A DNA stretch of 36,830 bases. It comes from Planctomycetota bacterium (GTDB lineage: Bacteria > Planctomycetota > Phycisphaerae > SM23-33). The translations under genes and the position numbers were made by a program. Shown here one piece after another: positions 1 to 8,607 of the stretch (positions are counted from its first letter, which is position 1; every line of letters begins with the position of its first letter). A model generated the notes under the pieces. It ran no database searches and was not told where the DNA came from. It worked only from the letters and a program-made list of their open reading frames with translations. The stretch covers positions 1 to 36,830 of the forward strand of contig DAOVZK010000017.1 in the NCBI GenBank assembly GCA_030635145.1, given 5' to 3'.

Positions 1-114
1 ATGAAAGTTCTCGAGCTTGAGCTGCTTGTTCTCTGCTTGCAGTTGTTTAACTCGAGCAGTCAGCAATTCTACTTGCTGCGTTAAGGCCTTTATTTATTGC
101 TCCAAATGACTCAT
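1..114 (-). pseudogene. Possible remnant of an IS66-like transposase N-terminus
   Basis: Read on the minus strand from the ATG at 114-112, the frame gives MSHLEQ, then an in-frame TAA at 96-94, then a heptad-like coiled coil (ALTQQVELLTARVKQLQAEN and a few more residues) that runs off the window edge. Short N-terminal leucine-zipper coiled coils of this kind are typical of IS66-family TnpC transposases, whose catalytic part would lie to the left of base 1. The stop codon after six residues argues for a decayed copy, unless translation starts from a non-standard codon after it. Only about 38 codons are visible, so the family call rests on coiled-coil character alone. Confidence 0.35.
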
Positions 115-440
115 CTGGCATTGTGTACCACATCAACTACAAGCGCGCCAGACATTTTGTAAATTTTTTAAAAGTTTTCTGTGAAGGGATACCGCTATAT
201 TACAGATGATAGAATTGTCGAAAAATCACCAAAAACTCCCAAACGTTTTGCTGTTTTCGGGGTCTAAACTTCTGAGGTTGGTGTGTGTGCATAGAAAAAA
301 TGCCTCCGCCCGAAAATCCGCGATAACTTTTTTGGTGTAAAGATGTTGCAAGTTTTGCCGATATATAACCTTGATGCATTACACCTAAGTTGGGTTGTGC
401 GCACACGGAATCGGATCGGGATAAACGAGATAAAATAAAT
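115..440. other. AT-rich leader region upstream of the Tad locus
   Basis: No convincing coding sequence was found in these 326 bases. The stretch is AT-rich at its left end (155-200) and presumably carries the promoter of the plus-strand pilus locus. I could not identify a confident -35/-10 pair. A minus-strand frame crossing 200-532 overlaps the start of cpaF and looks like a shadow. Confidence 0.4.
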
Positions 441-1535
441 ATGGCACGTTCAAATATTTTCGAAGCGACCGTCGAGCATTTCCTCGCCCCCATCATGCCC
501 TTCATGAAAGACGAGGCTGTCTCGGAGATCATGATAAATTCGGCTAGCGAGATTTACATCGAGCGTGACGGCGGGCTGGTCAAAACCGACGCCACTTTTG
601 AAGACGAAGCCGCGCTGCGGGCAGCTGTCAACAACGTACTGCAATACACGGGCAAACGCGTGAACGACAACAATCCGCTGATCGACTCGCGATTACCCGA
701 CGGCAGCAGGGTTCATGTTGTGCTGCCCCCGCTGTCACGCACCGGAACCTGCATGACCATCCGCAAATTTTCCAAAATCGCGTTCGACTCCAAACGGTTA
801 GTCGAGCTGGGGTCGTGGACGCCCCAAGCCATGGACTACCTGCGAGTTTGCGTACTTGCCGAGAAAAATATACTCGTGGCTGGTGGAACGTCCAGCGGAA
901 AAACCTGCCTGCTAAACGTGCTAAGCGAATTTATTCCGCACCAGCAGCGAATCGTAACGATTGAAGACTCGGCCGAGCTTGAGCTGCAGCAGTCGCACCT
1001 TATTTCTCTCGAAGGACGCCCCGCCGACAGATGGGGCAAAGGCGAAGTCACTATCGCCGACCTGTTTCGCTCGTCGCTACGGCTGCGCCCTGACAGAATC
1101 GTGATCGGCGAAGTTCGTGGCGGAGAGGCGTTGGATATGATTCAGGCGATGACCAGCGGGCACGCGGGCAGCATGTCTACCCTGCACGCCAATACCGCAA
1201 TTGATGCGCTTAACCGCCTCGAAACCCTCGCTATGATGAGCCATGTCGAACTCCCGCTCCATGCCCTGCGATCGCAAATTGCATCGGCTATTGATGTTGT
1301 GGTTCAGGTTACGCGATTTTCCGACGGGCGGCGCGGGTTAACCGAAATCGCCGAAGTCCTCCCGCTCGACAACGACGGGCATTATCAAGTTCAGATGATG
1401 TTCCAGTACGCCGTAGACGAAAAAGCGTCAGGGTCGCTGAAACCGTGCGGTAAAAAGTCGTCCTTCGCAAATGAACCGAAAATCAAGGCGATCTATAACG
1501 ACGCCGGTGAGGCAAAAAGCTGTTTCGATGGATAA
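441..1535 (+). CDS. cpaF: Short CpaF/TadA-type secretion ATPase (first of two)
   Basis: This 364-residue protein is a type II/IV secretion ATPase of the CpaF/TadA family, which powers Flp pilin polymerisation at the inner membrane. The visible motifs are DSRLPDGSRVH near residue 85, Walker A GGTSSGKT at 148-155, and a Walker B-type segment RIVIGEVRGGEALDM around 219-233 with Glu224. The ATG at 441 is preferred over the frame opening at 390 because homology to CpaF begins there and the upstream residues are low-complexity and hydrophilic. It is shorter than usual CpaF (roughly 450-500 residues) because it lacks an N-terminal extension. It opens the Tad locus, while a second ATPase with an FHA domain is encoded at 10662. 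The C-terminal 40 or so residues are not conserved-looking. Confidence 0.9.
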   Translation: MARSNIFEATVEHFLAPIMPFMKDEAVSEIMINSASEIYIERDGGLVKTDATFEDEAALRAAVNNVLQYTGKRVNDNNPLIDSRLPDGSRVHVVLPPLSRTGTCMTIRKFSKIAFDSKRLVELGSWTPQAMDYLRVCVLAEKNILVAGGTSSGKTCLLNVLSEFIPHQQRIVTIEDSAELELQQSHLISLEGRPADRWGKGEVTIADLFRSSLRLRPDRIVIGEVRGGEALDMIQAMTSGHAGSMSTLHANTAIDALNRLETLAMMSHVELPLHALRSQIASAIDVVVQVTRFSDGRRGLTEIAEVLPLDNDGHYQVQMMFQYAVDEKASGSLKPCGKKSSFANEPKIKAIYNDAGEAKSCFDG

Positions 1536-1546
1536 GTTAAGAAGGC

Positions 1547-1575
1547 ACTAGGGATCAGGGACTAGGCAATAGTAT
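1547..1575. repeat. CTAGG-type short intergenic repeat
   Basis: The segment holds iterated CTAGG-like words (cactaggg, gggactaggcaatag). The word GGACTAGGCAATAG recurs at about 13408-13421, after tadB. Function is unknown; it is probably a dispersed repeat. Confidence 0.4.
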
Positions 1576-1590
1576 ACACAATTGATAACC

Positions 1591-1764
1591 ATGACAAACA
1601 TCAGGAAATTCAATGCCGACGAAACCGGGCAGACCTCAATAGAGTGGGTGCTGTTGGTGGTGGCGTTTGGGCTTCCGATGGTGTACCTTGTATCTCTGTT
1701 GCTGAACTGGCTGACCGAATACTACGCGTTTTTGACGTGTCTAATCTCGCTGCCGATGAGTTAA
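1591..1764 (+). CDS. flp: Flp-type prepilin, short, with Glu5-Trp6
   Basis: This 57-residue protein has a short charged leader ending in Gly, followed by the hydrophobic segment QTSIEWVLLVVAFGLPMVYL. If cleaved after that Gly, the mature protein carries Glu at +5 and Trp at +6, close to the Glu5-Tyr6 signature of Flp pilins. The ATG at 1591 is chosen over an in-frame TTG at 1582 because it gives a typical leader. Almost nothing follows the hydrophobic helix, so it may be a minor pilin rather than the main subunit. It lies between cpaF and a second pilin-like gene. The TadV-like peptidase at 2086 is the likely processing enzyme. Confidence 0.75.
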   Translation: MTNIRKFNADETGQTSIEWVLLVVAFGLPMVYLVSLLLNWLTEYYAFLTCLISLPMS

Positions 1765-1828
1765 CGAATTGAAATTTGACCCCTGACAACCGGGGCATAG
1801 AAAACTGATAAAAAGGAAAGGTGCTTAA

Positions 1829-2041
1829 ATGGAATTGCTAAAAAAGATATCCAAGAGTCTTAAGTCGCTGCACAAAGATGAGCAAGGTGCCGACATGATC
1901 GAATATATCCTGATCATCGCCGCCATCGCTTTACCGCTGCTGGGCGTAATCATCTGGTTCTGGAAAGATATCAGCGCCTGGGTCAAGGAATCTTACGATG
2001 AAGCAAAGACCGGTGAAGGAACGAACCCCGACGATCTTTAG
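1829..2041 (+). CDS. flp: Flp pilin (Flp/Fap family), probable major subunit
   Basis: This 70-residue prepilin has a basic leader rich in Lys and Ser, then G followed by ADMIEYILIIAAIALPLLG. Cleavage after the Gly puts Glu at +5 and Tyr at +6, the canonical Flp signature. The hydrophobic helix is followed by a short charged tail (KESYDEAKTGEGTNPDDL). A good ribosome-binding site (AAGGAAAGGTG, about 1815-1825) precedes the ATG, the strongest in this part of the locus, which suits an abundant subunit. The next gene is the prepilin peptidase. Confidence 0.9.
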   Translation: MELLKKISKSLKSLHKDEQGADMIEYILIIAAIALPLLGVIIWFWKDISAWVKESYDEAKTGEGTNPDDL

Positions 2042-2085
2042 TGCATGGTGTGTGCTGAAAAAACCGCTGTGATGAAAGGCAAAAA

Positions 2086-2664
2086 ATGCCCCAGTTAGGT
2101 GCGAATCTGTGGGCGTATGTGGTGCTTGCGGTTGTCTTAACAGTCGCTTCTGTTACCGATGTGCGTTCGGGTAAAATTTACAATTGGACAACCTACCCTG
2201 CTGCGCTGATAGCATTGGTCGGGCACCTGATAATTGGTGGACTTCACGGCCGCGACGGAGCACTTGGGTTGTGGGGTTCGCTCGCCGGATTGGCCGTCGG
2301 GTTCATTCCCCTGCTGGCCGCATGGAAGGCCGGTGGTATTGGCGGTGGCGACGCAAAAATTATGGGCGTCGTGGGAGCATTGTGCGGGTGGCGGTTCGCG
2401 ATTACGTCGATGTTCTACGGATTTCTGATCGCGGCGGTGATGGCGATCATCGTGATGCTCTACAAACGCATCACCCTCAAAACGCTCCAGCGAATATTCG
2501 CGTTTGTGCTGACATTGATGGTAAAATTAAAACCAGCCGACCCGGCCACCGAGCAAAGTCCGAAAATTCCGTTCGGGCTGGCGTTGTGCATCGGAGCGGG
2601 CATCGCGCTCGTACTGGTCTGCATTTACGGCCCCAACGAAAAAATATTCCTACTTGGAATATGA
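2086..2664 (+). CDS. tadV: Prepilin peptidase, TadV/CpaA type (A24 family)
   Basis: This 192-residue polytopic membrane protein is an aspartic prepilin peptidase. It shows both A24-family catalytic aspartates: Asp25 in VTDVRSGKIYN, and Asp89 in the GxGD-type motif GIGGGDAKIM. Hydrophobic segments lie at about 9-23, 40-52, 62-80, 100-124 and 172-188. Like other TadV/CpaA enzymes it lacks the N-terminal methyltransferase domain of PilD. It would process the two Flp prepilins immediately upstream and the TadE-like proteins. A purine-rich site (AAAGGC) sits just before the ATG. Confidence 0.9.
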   Translation: MPQLGANLWAYVVLAVVLTVASVTDVRSGKIYNWTTYPAALIALVGHLIIGGLHGRDGALGLWGSLAGLAVGFIPLLAAWKAGGIGGGDAKIMGVVGALCGWRFAITSMFYGFLIAAVMAIIVMLYKRITLKTLQRIFAFVLTLMVKLKPADPATEQSPKIPFGLALCIGAGIALVLVCIYGPNEKIFLLGI

Positions 2665-2689
2665 ACCGCAAATAAAGAACAAAGTACAC

Positions 2690-3601
2690 ATGAGCAATCC
2701 AAAACCAAAATCTCATCCGAGCAAAGCCACGCCGCTATGCGTGGGATGCATTGCTGGTGTGGTTGGTTTGTGCGTTATTCTTTCGGGAATTTTTCTCGGT
2801 AGCGGCGGACAGATGGATGGATTTTCGCGGGTGCTGAGCAGCTCGCAGTTTCGATTGTTCATGTATGTCGGATTGGGTTCTGTTTTGGGATTCGCGATTA
2901 TGACCGCCATGCTGGTTTACCTTGGAGCAGGGCGTAAGCTGAAAAATCAGGATGGCACAGCAATTATCGAGTTTGCGCTCGTGCTACCGTTTTTGCTGGG
3001 AATGATACTGCTGATGGCCCAGTCGTCGTTGCTGATGGGCGGGTATCTCAGCGTCAACTACGCCAGCTTTTGTGCCGCCCGCGCAGCCATTGTGCAAATC
3101 CCTCGCGAAACCAACAGCGAACTGCTGAACACTGTCAACGACTACGACGACCCCGAAGCTTCGGGAAAATTGTGGAACATCAAAGCCGCCGCCGTCTGGG
3201 GCGTAACGCCCGTATCACCGGGCACGCTGACGCCTCCGTCCGCTCAGGGCCAAGTCTTGCGCGACGGGCTGGAACGTTTTTTTGAGGTTAACAACGCCCC
3301 AGTCCCATGGTGGGTCAACGATCAGCTGGAATCGCGTTTGTCCTACGCCGAGGAAAACACATTCGTCTCGCTTGTACCACCGAAAAACGGTAATGTATAT
3401 CAAGAGCGTGAAGACATCACCGTCACGGTCAGATACAACATCTATCTCTCCGTGCCGTACGCATCGCGATTGCTGGCGGCGTTGGACAGCGACAATTCCA
3501 TCGACCTTGGCGACGGGCGATACGCATTGACGGTGCAGGTTCCGTGCACGCTGACAAACGAAGGCGTCGACGACAAAATCACGATAGAAACTTTCGATTA
3601 A
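2690..3601 (+). CDS. TadE-like protein with an extra two-TM N-terminal region
   Basis: The 303-residue product contains a TadE-type segment, GTAIIEFALVLPFLLGMILL, starting near residue 89 with Glu at +5 after a Gly. TadE/TadF pseudopilins normally begin with this segment. Here it is preceded by two hydrophobic helices (about 19-36 and 55-78), so the segment forms a third membrane helix. The remainder, about 180 residues, should be extracytoplasmic. The ATG at 2690 is chosen, but a TTG at 2654 overlapping the end of tadV is possible. If the Gly were cleaved by TadV, the first two helices would be lost. Position within the operon supports a minor pilus component. Confidence 0.7.
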   Translation: MSNPKPKSHPSKATPLCVGCIAGVVGLCVILSGIFLGSGGQMDGFSRVLSSSQFRLFMYVGLGSVLGFAIMTAMLVYLGAGRKLKNQDGTAIIEFALVLPFLLGMILLMAQSSLLMGGYLSVNYASFCAARAAIVQIPRETNSELLNTVNDYDDPEASGKLWNIKAAAVWGVTPVSPGTLTPPSAQGQVLRDGLERFFEVNNAPVPWWVNDQLESRLSYAEENTFVSLVPPKNGNVYQEREDITVTVRYNIYLSVPYASRLLAALDSDNSIDLGDGRYALTVQVPCTLTNEGVDDKITIETFD

Positions 3602-3633
3602 TTCCAACTCACTCATGAAACACGGATGAATAA

Positions 3634-6363
3634 ATGACTGAAAATTCACACAACACAGCTGCGGGTTTGAAACCCGGTGACAAAATCGGGCGATACGAAA
3701 TTCGCGAGCTGCTCGGTATCGGCGGGCAGGCGGTGGTTTACAAATGTTTCGACCCCGAGCTGCAACGATTCGTCGCCGTCAAGCACATTTCCACGCACCT
3801 CATAAACGATGCGGGATACCTCGATCAGATCCGCCAGAACATCCGCAACCTCGCCTCGCTCGGTTCAAAAAGCGAAGCCATCGTCGACGTATACGATATC
3901 ATCGACAACACCGACGGACTTTTTTACGTGATGGAGTTCGTCGAAGGCGACACGCTCGAAACACTATTGCGACAGGCCGACGGGCCGGTCGAAAACAAGG
4001 CTGTGCTGCTGATTCTTTTCCGCCTGGCCGCCGCACTGCACGACATTCACTCCGCCGGGATCGTCCATCGCGACATGAAACCCAGCAATATCATTCTAAC
4101 CGAAGGGCTGCGACCGAAAATTATCGACTTCGGCGTGGCAACACTCGCCGGTGGCGATGCCTCAATGCCGCTGGCGACGACAAAATACATCGCGCCAGAA
4201 ATTTACGCGGGCGGAACAATTGACGGGCGAGCCGATCTCTACGCCGTGGGTTTCATGGCGTATGAAATGCTCATCGGCCGCGAAAAATTCAACGAAATCT
4301 TCGCCGACATCACCCGCGACAAGCACAGCGAAACGCTCCGCTGGATGAAGTGGCACGGCAACAATGCGGTGACCGCACCAGAGCTGCATCTGGTTAACCC
4401 AAACGTTCCGGAAAGTCTCTCCGCTCTTATCGCCAGGATGATCGCGAAAGACCCCGACAAGCGATTCGCCAATGCCGAAGAGTTCGGCCGAGCCATCCGC
4501 TCCGATTTTTCGCCCAAGGGCGCAAAGCAATCTGCCTCGCAGCAAGCGGCCTCTGCCCTGCTCGACGAAGCTATGGAACTCCGCGTAAAAACGGTCGTGG
4601 CGGCCCCGGCACTGGGTGCCCCGCGGCAAAGATCGCTGCAGAGCGACGACACCCCCACCGCCCCACTGCCCAAAGGCCCCATGACGCCGCGTACCAAACG
4701 AATGCTGATCGGTGTTGGAATCGCGGCGATTTTCCTGATACTCGTCGGTGGTGGTGTGCTGATTTACTCGGCATCGCAGTCGGCCAGGGCCCGTGCGCAG
4801 TCGGCCGACAAAATCTACAGTGAAGGAATCCGATTTTTCAAAAATCGCCAGTACGCCCAAGCCTCCAAACAGTTCAGCATACTCACCAGCAAACACAAGG
4901 AAACCATTCAGGGTAAAAAATCCCGAGTTCTGCTGCCTATGTGCAAGGAATACATCGCAATTCAAAACGCCAAGTGGAATCAGGCGGTAAATTACGAAGA
5001 CCAAGCCTCCGAAACGATACGACAACTGCAAACCCAGACAAGCGACGAGAAATTCACTAGCTGGTTAAACGACCGCAGCACGGATATCGAAAATTTAAGC
5101 CAGGCACGCTACAGTTCCCGGTTTTACGCAGAGGCCATGCAGGATGCTCGGTCCGAATTAAAGAGGGCCGAGTCGGAATCTGACTTCGACGAAGTTTTTC
5201 AGAAGCTGAAAAGTCAACTCAACAACAGCAGCATAACTCTGACCGACCAGCAGTCGGAATTGGCCGCGACGATGCTGCAACATATCCAGAGCGAGAGGTT
5301 GCAATACCTTTTCGCCGCAGAACTGAAAGAGGGTGACCTCGCCCTGCAAAAAGACGATCTTGCCGATGCCGAAATCAAATTCAACAACGCAAATGCCATA
5401 CTCACCAGCGGCCGCAAAGAAGTTAAGTTTCTTCCCCTTGACAAGAAGGCCGAAATGCGCAGCGAGATTGAAGATCGGCAGACGCAGCTGATCAACCGGC
5501 AGAAAAACAAGGAAGTTTACAACGCTATCCGCACCGCCGAAAAGCAAGGCGACAGCACCGCGTTGATTATCGCCTTAAAAGACGCATTAAAACTCAAGAC
5601 GCTATCCAAACATGAGCGTAACCTAATGAACGCGCGTTTGGTTGAGATTCAAACCGGCGAAAAGTTGACATTTGCGAAGCAGCTTATTGCTGGAGGCAAT
5701 GTCGCGGGAGCACGCGATGCGATCAACGATGTATTGAAAATGAATCCCGACAGCAACGAGGCCAAAAAGTTGAGCGTTGCTCTTGATAATGCAGAAAAAA
5801 GAGCGGAGTTGGTTGCCAAGGCAAAAATTCAGGCTGATCAGGGAAATTACAACGAGGCGCTAAATCTGTATCAGATGGGGGCCAAGTATGGCGAGGATGA
5901 CGAAATCCAAACACAAATTGTCGAATGCAAATTCAATATTGTGATGGCCAACGCCTTAGAATTGCAAAACAAAGGCGAATATGACAAGGCGGAAGAGGCC
6001 TACATTCAGGCCAAAACCATCAAGCCTGCCAGTGCCGCACGAGTCGAAACGAGTTTGATGATGCTAAAGACCCAACGCGAATATGACGCTTACATCGCCA
6101 AGGGCAACAAGGCGATCAAGGAGCAAAAATGGTCTGACGCCATCAAGATGTTTGAACAGGCGAAAAAACTCCAGGACGACAAAAACGTTCAAGGCAGAAT
6201 TGAGTTGGCAAAATACCTGCAACATATTGATTTGGGCAAAAAGGCCTTAGACAGGAACGATCTCCCAGCCGCGAGGTGGCGATTCCGTATGGCGAGAAAA
6301 AACAAGGACACGCAGGAGGCCCGCGACCTCATCAAAAAAGCCGGTGGGGATTTGGATGACTAA
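3634..6363 (+). CDS. Transmembrane Hanks-type Ser/Thr protein kinase with TPR-like C-terminal region
   Basis: This 909-residue protein starts with a kinase domain (about 20-290). It has the glycine loop GIGGQAVVYK (28-37), Lys50 in VAVKHI, the catalytic loop HRDMKPSN with Asp147, DFG with Asp165, APE (YIAPEIYAG) and the DLYAVGFMAYEML helix. All residues needed for catalysis are present. A Pro/Thr-rich linker, a TM helix (about 357-378) and some 530 residues of helical, Lys/Asp/Ala-rich TPR-like repeats follow (for example DKAEEAYIQAKTIKPAS). The kinase should be cytoplasmic and the repeats periplasmic. It is embedded among Tad genes, and FHA proteins encoded downstream could read its phosphothreonines. 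The repeat region might also stand in for the TPR lipoprotein TadD, which I do not see. Confidence 0.9.
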   Translation: MTENSHNTAAGLKPGDKIGRYEIRELLGIGGQAVVYKCFDPELQRFVAVKHISTHLINDAGYLDQIRQNIRNLASLGSKSEAIVDVYDIIDNTDGLFYVMEFVEGDTLETLLRQADGPVENKAVLLILFRLAAALHDIHSAGIVHRDMKPSNIILTEGLRPKIIDFGVATLAGGDASMPLATTKYIAPEIYAGGTIDGRADLYAVGFMAYEMLIGREKFNEIFADITRDKHSETLRWMKWHGNNAVTAPELHLVNPNVPESLSALIARMIAKDPDKRFANAEEFGRAIRSDFSPKGAKQSASQQAASALLDEAMELRVKTVVAAPALGAPRQRSLQSDDTPTAPLPKGPMTPRTKRMLIGVGIAAIFLILVGGGVLIYSASQSARARAQSADKIYSEGIRFFKNRQYAQASKQFSILTSKHKETIQGKKSRVLLPMCKEYIAIQNAKWNQAVNYEDQASETIRQLQTQTSDEKFTSWLNDRSTDIENLSQARYSSRFYAEAMQDARSELKRAESESDFDEVFQKLKSQLNNSSITLTDQQSELAATMLQHIQSERLQYLFAAELKEGDLALQKDDLADAEIKFNNANAILTSGRKEVKFLPLDKKAEMRSEIEDRQTQLINRQKNKEVYNAIRTAEKQGDSTALIIALKDALKLKTLSKHERNLMNARLVEIQTGEKLTFAKQLIAGGNVAGARDAINDVLKMNPDSNEAKKLSVALDNAEKRAELVAKAKIQADQGNYNEALNLYQMGAKYGEDDEIQTQIVECKFNIVMANALELQNKGEYDKAEEAYIQAKTIKPASAARVETSLMMLKTQREYDAYIAKGNKAIKEQKWSDAIKMFEQAKKLQDDKNVQGRIELAKYLQHIDLGKKALDRNDLPAARWRFRMARKNKDTQEARDLIKKAGGDLDD

Positions 6364-6411
6364 CAAACAACCTGTTCACCGCTCAGAGTTACATTGAGTA
6401 AACCGCAAAAA

Positions 6412-8421
6412 ATGATTTCCAACCGACAGCGATATTCCGGGCGAATTTTTCCCCGCGCAATTGCGAGATATTCTCGCGGTGCGGTGCTTGTGGTGATGCT
6501 CATTTCCATCACACTGCTGGTGGGGTTGGTTTTTTTCGTTTACAATTACGGTGATCATGTCAGCTCTCGCCTCGAAATGCAAAATACCGCCGACTCAGCC
6601 GCCATCAGCGGCGCCGGATGGGTCGCTCGCAGCATGAATGTGGTGGCGATGAACAACATAGGACAATCGAAGCTGTTGTCGCTTGTCGTAACGCTCGACG
6701 CCCTACCGCTGGGCACCGACATGTCGCTGATTGAAACAAGAGCGATGGAGGCAGCGATTACCGATCAGCTACCGCGATTGCGAAATGAGAATCTCGGGGG
6801 CACGAAGCTCAAAACAATGATCATCGGCGGTTTGGAATCGCTGCAGCGGCGCGTAGCCGCCGAGCGGATAATTCTCGAAGCGATGGACGAACAGCTCAAT
6901 CACAGTTCGTTTGAGATGTCGTCCATTACTCATTGGCGGGACGGAAAATTATGGGAAGCGATCTACGCACTCGACGAATTCAGTACAGCAACGCTGCTGT
7001 CGGTCGGCCAATTGACACAGGATATCAGTTCAGATGTAGGGCAAGCCAATAACGCCGACATCGCCTTCGTAATTCCAATCGTTCCCCAAATCCCCCATCG
7101 CGCCGGTGAATTTGCAGACTTCAAACCCACGCTCGAAGGTAGCATAATCGTCACCAGCACCAACGCCACCGACTATAGCGTCAAGGACGGATTAGGGGGT
7201 GTGATCCCCGATGGGAATTATCCATATCGTCTCGGGCCGTGGGCAAAACTGCACCATTGGTGGTGGTCGGTCCGGGCCGGGGGTAAGCTAGTCAGACGCC
7301 CCGGTTCGCAGGTGCGTTCTGTCAGCGGTGGGCCTTCTGGCGGCGGCGCTGGAACATCCGCGGTGACGCAGTCGGCCGGTTGGGACTGGAACCCTCCACC
7401 GCGAGTTATCGGATACAGCCCCTTCGGATTTTACCACTGGGCAATTGCAATGATCGACAAATGGGCAGAAATCAACGTCCCCGATATATCCTTTGCCTCT
7501 CATGTGCATAACATCGCCAATATCAAGCTGGACTACATGTTCGGCGATCGCCCGGTTACGCTGCAAAAGGTGCACTATCCCGAATTTATCATCGACTACC
7601 TGACTATCCGCAATAAAATGAATGCCCGCCCCCCATCAGTGAGTGTCTACCGCACGCATTTTTTCCTTGTCGAAGTCGTGTCAAGCCTTCCGCCAAGCAA
7701 CTCGAACTGGTTATCCGCAGGAGTTGCCCGCAGCAACGCCCACGACCCAATAACGGTTAAACTTCACGGCTGGAGCGACCCGGCGACATGGAACGGATTT
7801 ACCCAGGTTGGCAATTACGTATGGCGGGGAGATTTCGAGTACGAAGTTACCGAAGATCGCGGCCTCGGGCTGCTGCCCAAGCACGAAGACCCCGACGATC
7901 CCAGCAGCCCGCTGGTATGGCATAAAGTTTACCGGACGCAGTTCTATATTTTTGCCGGTGCCGATATCGGAACAACCACCACCGTATCCAATCCCTGCAG
8001 CTACGACGGGCTTGACGGTTTACCCGCTCCGTATCTCCTCGACACCGAAGCCCAAGATTACACCATCTATCGCGACGAAGGGATGCGGCGAGACATGTTT
8101 ACGTATCTCGGAGTCGCTACTCGCAGCAGAACCTCTCGCGTCTGGGGCCAACGGTTTGTCACGGGGAATCCCAGCGGTATGATAACCACGATCGCGCAGG
8201 TGGAAATCTTCAACAACAAAAGCTGGGACCTGTGGACGCAGGACTGGCAGGCAAAATTAGTGCCGGTAACCAATTGGAGCGACTGGATCGACAAGTTCGA
8301 CGAGGGAATCGGGCAAGCCGATTTCGCCGAGGGGAGATTAGACGCCACTGAACTGCAAATTATACGCGATTATCTGGATTCAATCGATCCGGACTTCGCC
8401 GAAACGTTTTTGAACCATTGA
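6412..8421 (+). CDS. TadG-like (Flp pilus assembly) membrane protein
   Basis: This protein of 669 residues has one N-terminal hydrophobic helix (RGAVLVVMLISITLLVGLVF, near residue 22 onward). It is followed by the TadG-like motif RLEMQNTADSAAISGAGWVA and then a long extracytoplasmic region rich in Trp, Pro, Gly and aromatic residues. In TadG proteins this layout anchors the protein in the inner membrane with the bulk in the periplasm. The ATG at 6412 is used; a TTG at 6394 in frame would add six residues and neither has a strong ribosome-binding site. It sits between the kinase and a TadE-like gene. The C-terminal 500 residues are not recognised. Confidence 0.7.
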   Translation: MISNRQRYSGRIFPRAIARYSRGAVLVVMLISITLLVGLVFFVYNYGDHVSSRLEMQNTADSAAISGAGWVARSMNVVAMNNIGQSKLLSLVVTLDALPLGTDMSLIETRAMEAAITDQLPRLRNENLGGTKLKTMIIGGLESLQRRVAAERIILEAMDEQLNHSSFEMSSITHWRDGKLWEAIYALDEFSTATLLSVGQLTQDISSDVGQANNADIAFVIPIVPQIPHRAGEFADFKPTLEGSIIVTSTNATDYSVKDGLGGVIPDGNYPYRLGPWAKLHHWWWSVRAGGKLVRRPGSQVRSVSGGPSGGGAGTSAVTQSAGWDWNPPPRVIGYSPFGFYHWAIAMIDKWAEINVPDISFASHVHNIANIKLDYMFGDRPVTLQKVHYPEFIIDYLTIRNKMNARPPSVSVYRTHFFLVEVVSSLPPSNSNWLSAGVARSNAHDPITVKLHGWSDPATWNGFTQVGNYVWRGDFEYEVTEDRGLGLLPKHEDPDDPSSPLVWHKVYRTQFYIFAGADIGTTTTVSNPCSYDGLDGLPAPYLLDTEAQDYTIYRDEGMRRDMFTYLGVATRSRTSRVWGQRFVTGNPSGMITTIAQVEIFNNKSWDLWTQDWQAKLVPVTNWSDWIDKFDEGIGQADFAEGRLDATELQIIRDYLDSIDPDFAETFLNH

Positions 8422-8430
8422 CGTAAAACT

Positions 8431-8588
8431 CGAAATGCGAATATCTAAATCCTAAACAAGCACGAAATTGGAATTATCAAAATCTAAAACGACGGTAGCT
8501 GGTGAATAAACTTTCTTGTCTTTGTTTTGAAAATTAGAATTTTGAAATTCGATATTGTTTAGTATTTAGAATTTCGTTATTCGCATTT
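8431..8588. repeat. AT-rich palindromic element, copy 1
   Basis: This is a long imperfect inverted repeat. The left arm (from about 8431, ATGCGAATATCTAAATCCTA and onward) matches the reverse complement of the right arm (about 8525-8588, with GTTTAGTATTTAGAATTTCG). Its vocabulary (CTAAATCCTAAACAA, GAATTTTGAAATT) matches the element at 29603-29757, so the two are copies of one family. It lies between the TadG-like and TadE-like genes. No coding frame fits. Confidence 0.7.
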
Positions 8589-8607
8589 TGTGTATGAGCA
8601 TAAAAAC

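Noticed and set aside
390-440. Upstream start of the first CpaF giving 17 extra residues
   Set aside because: The added residues are charged and unlike the family, so the ATG at 441 is preferred.
200-532. 110-codon minus-strand open frame at the start of the Tad locus
   Set aside because: It overlaps the start of cpaF and shows no motif; its part outside cpaF is the AT-rich leader.
4162-5031. 289-codon minus-strand open frame opposite the kinase gene
   Set aside because: Antisense to conserved kinase motifs and without recognisable domains.
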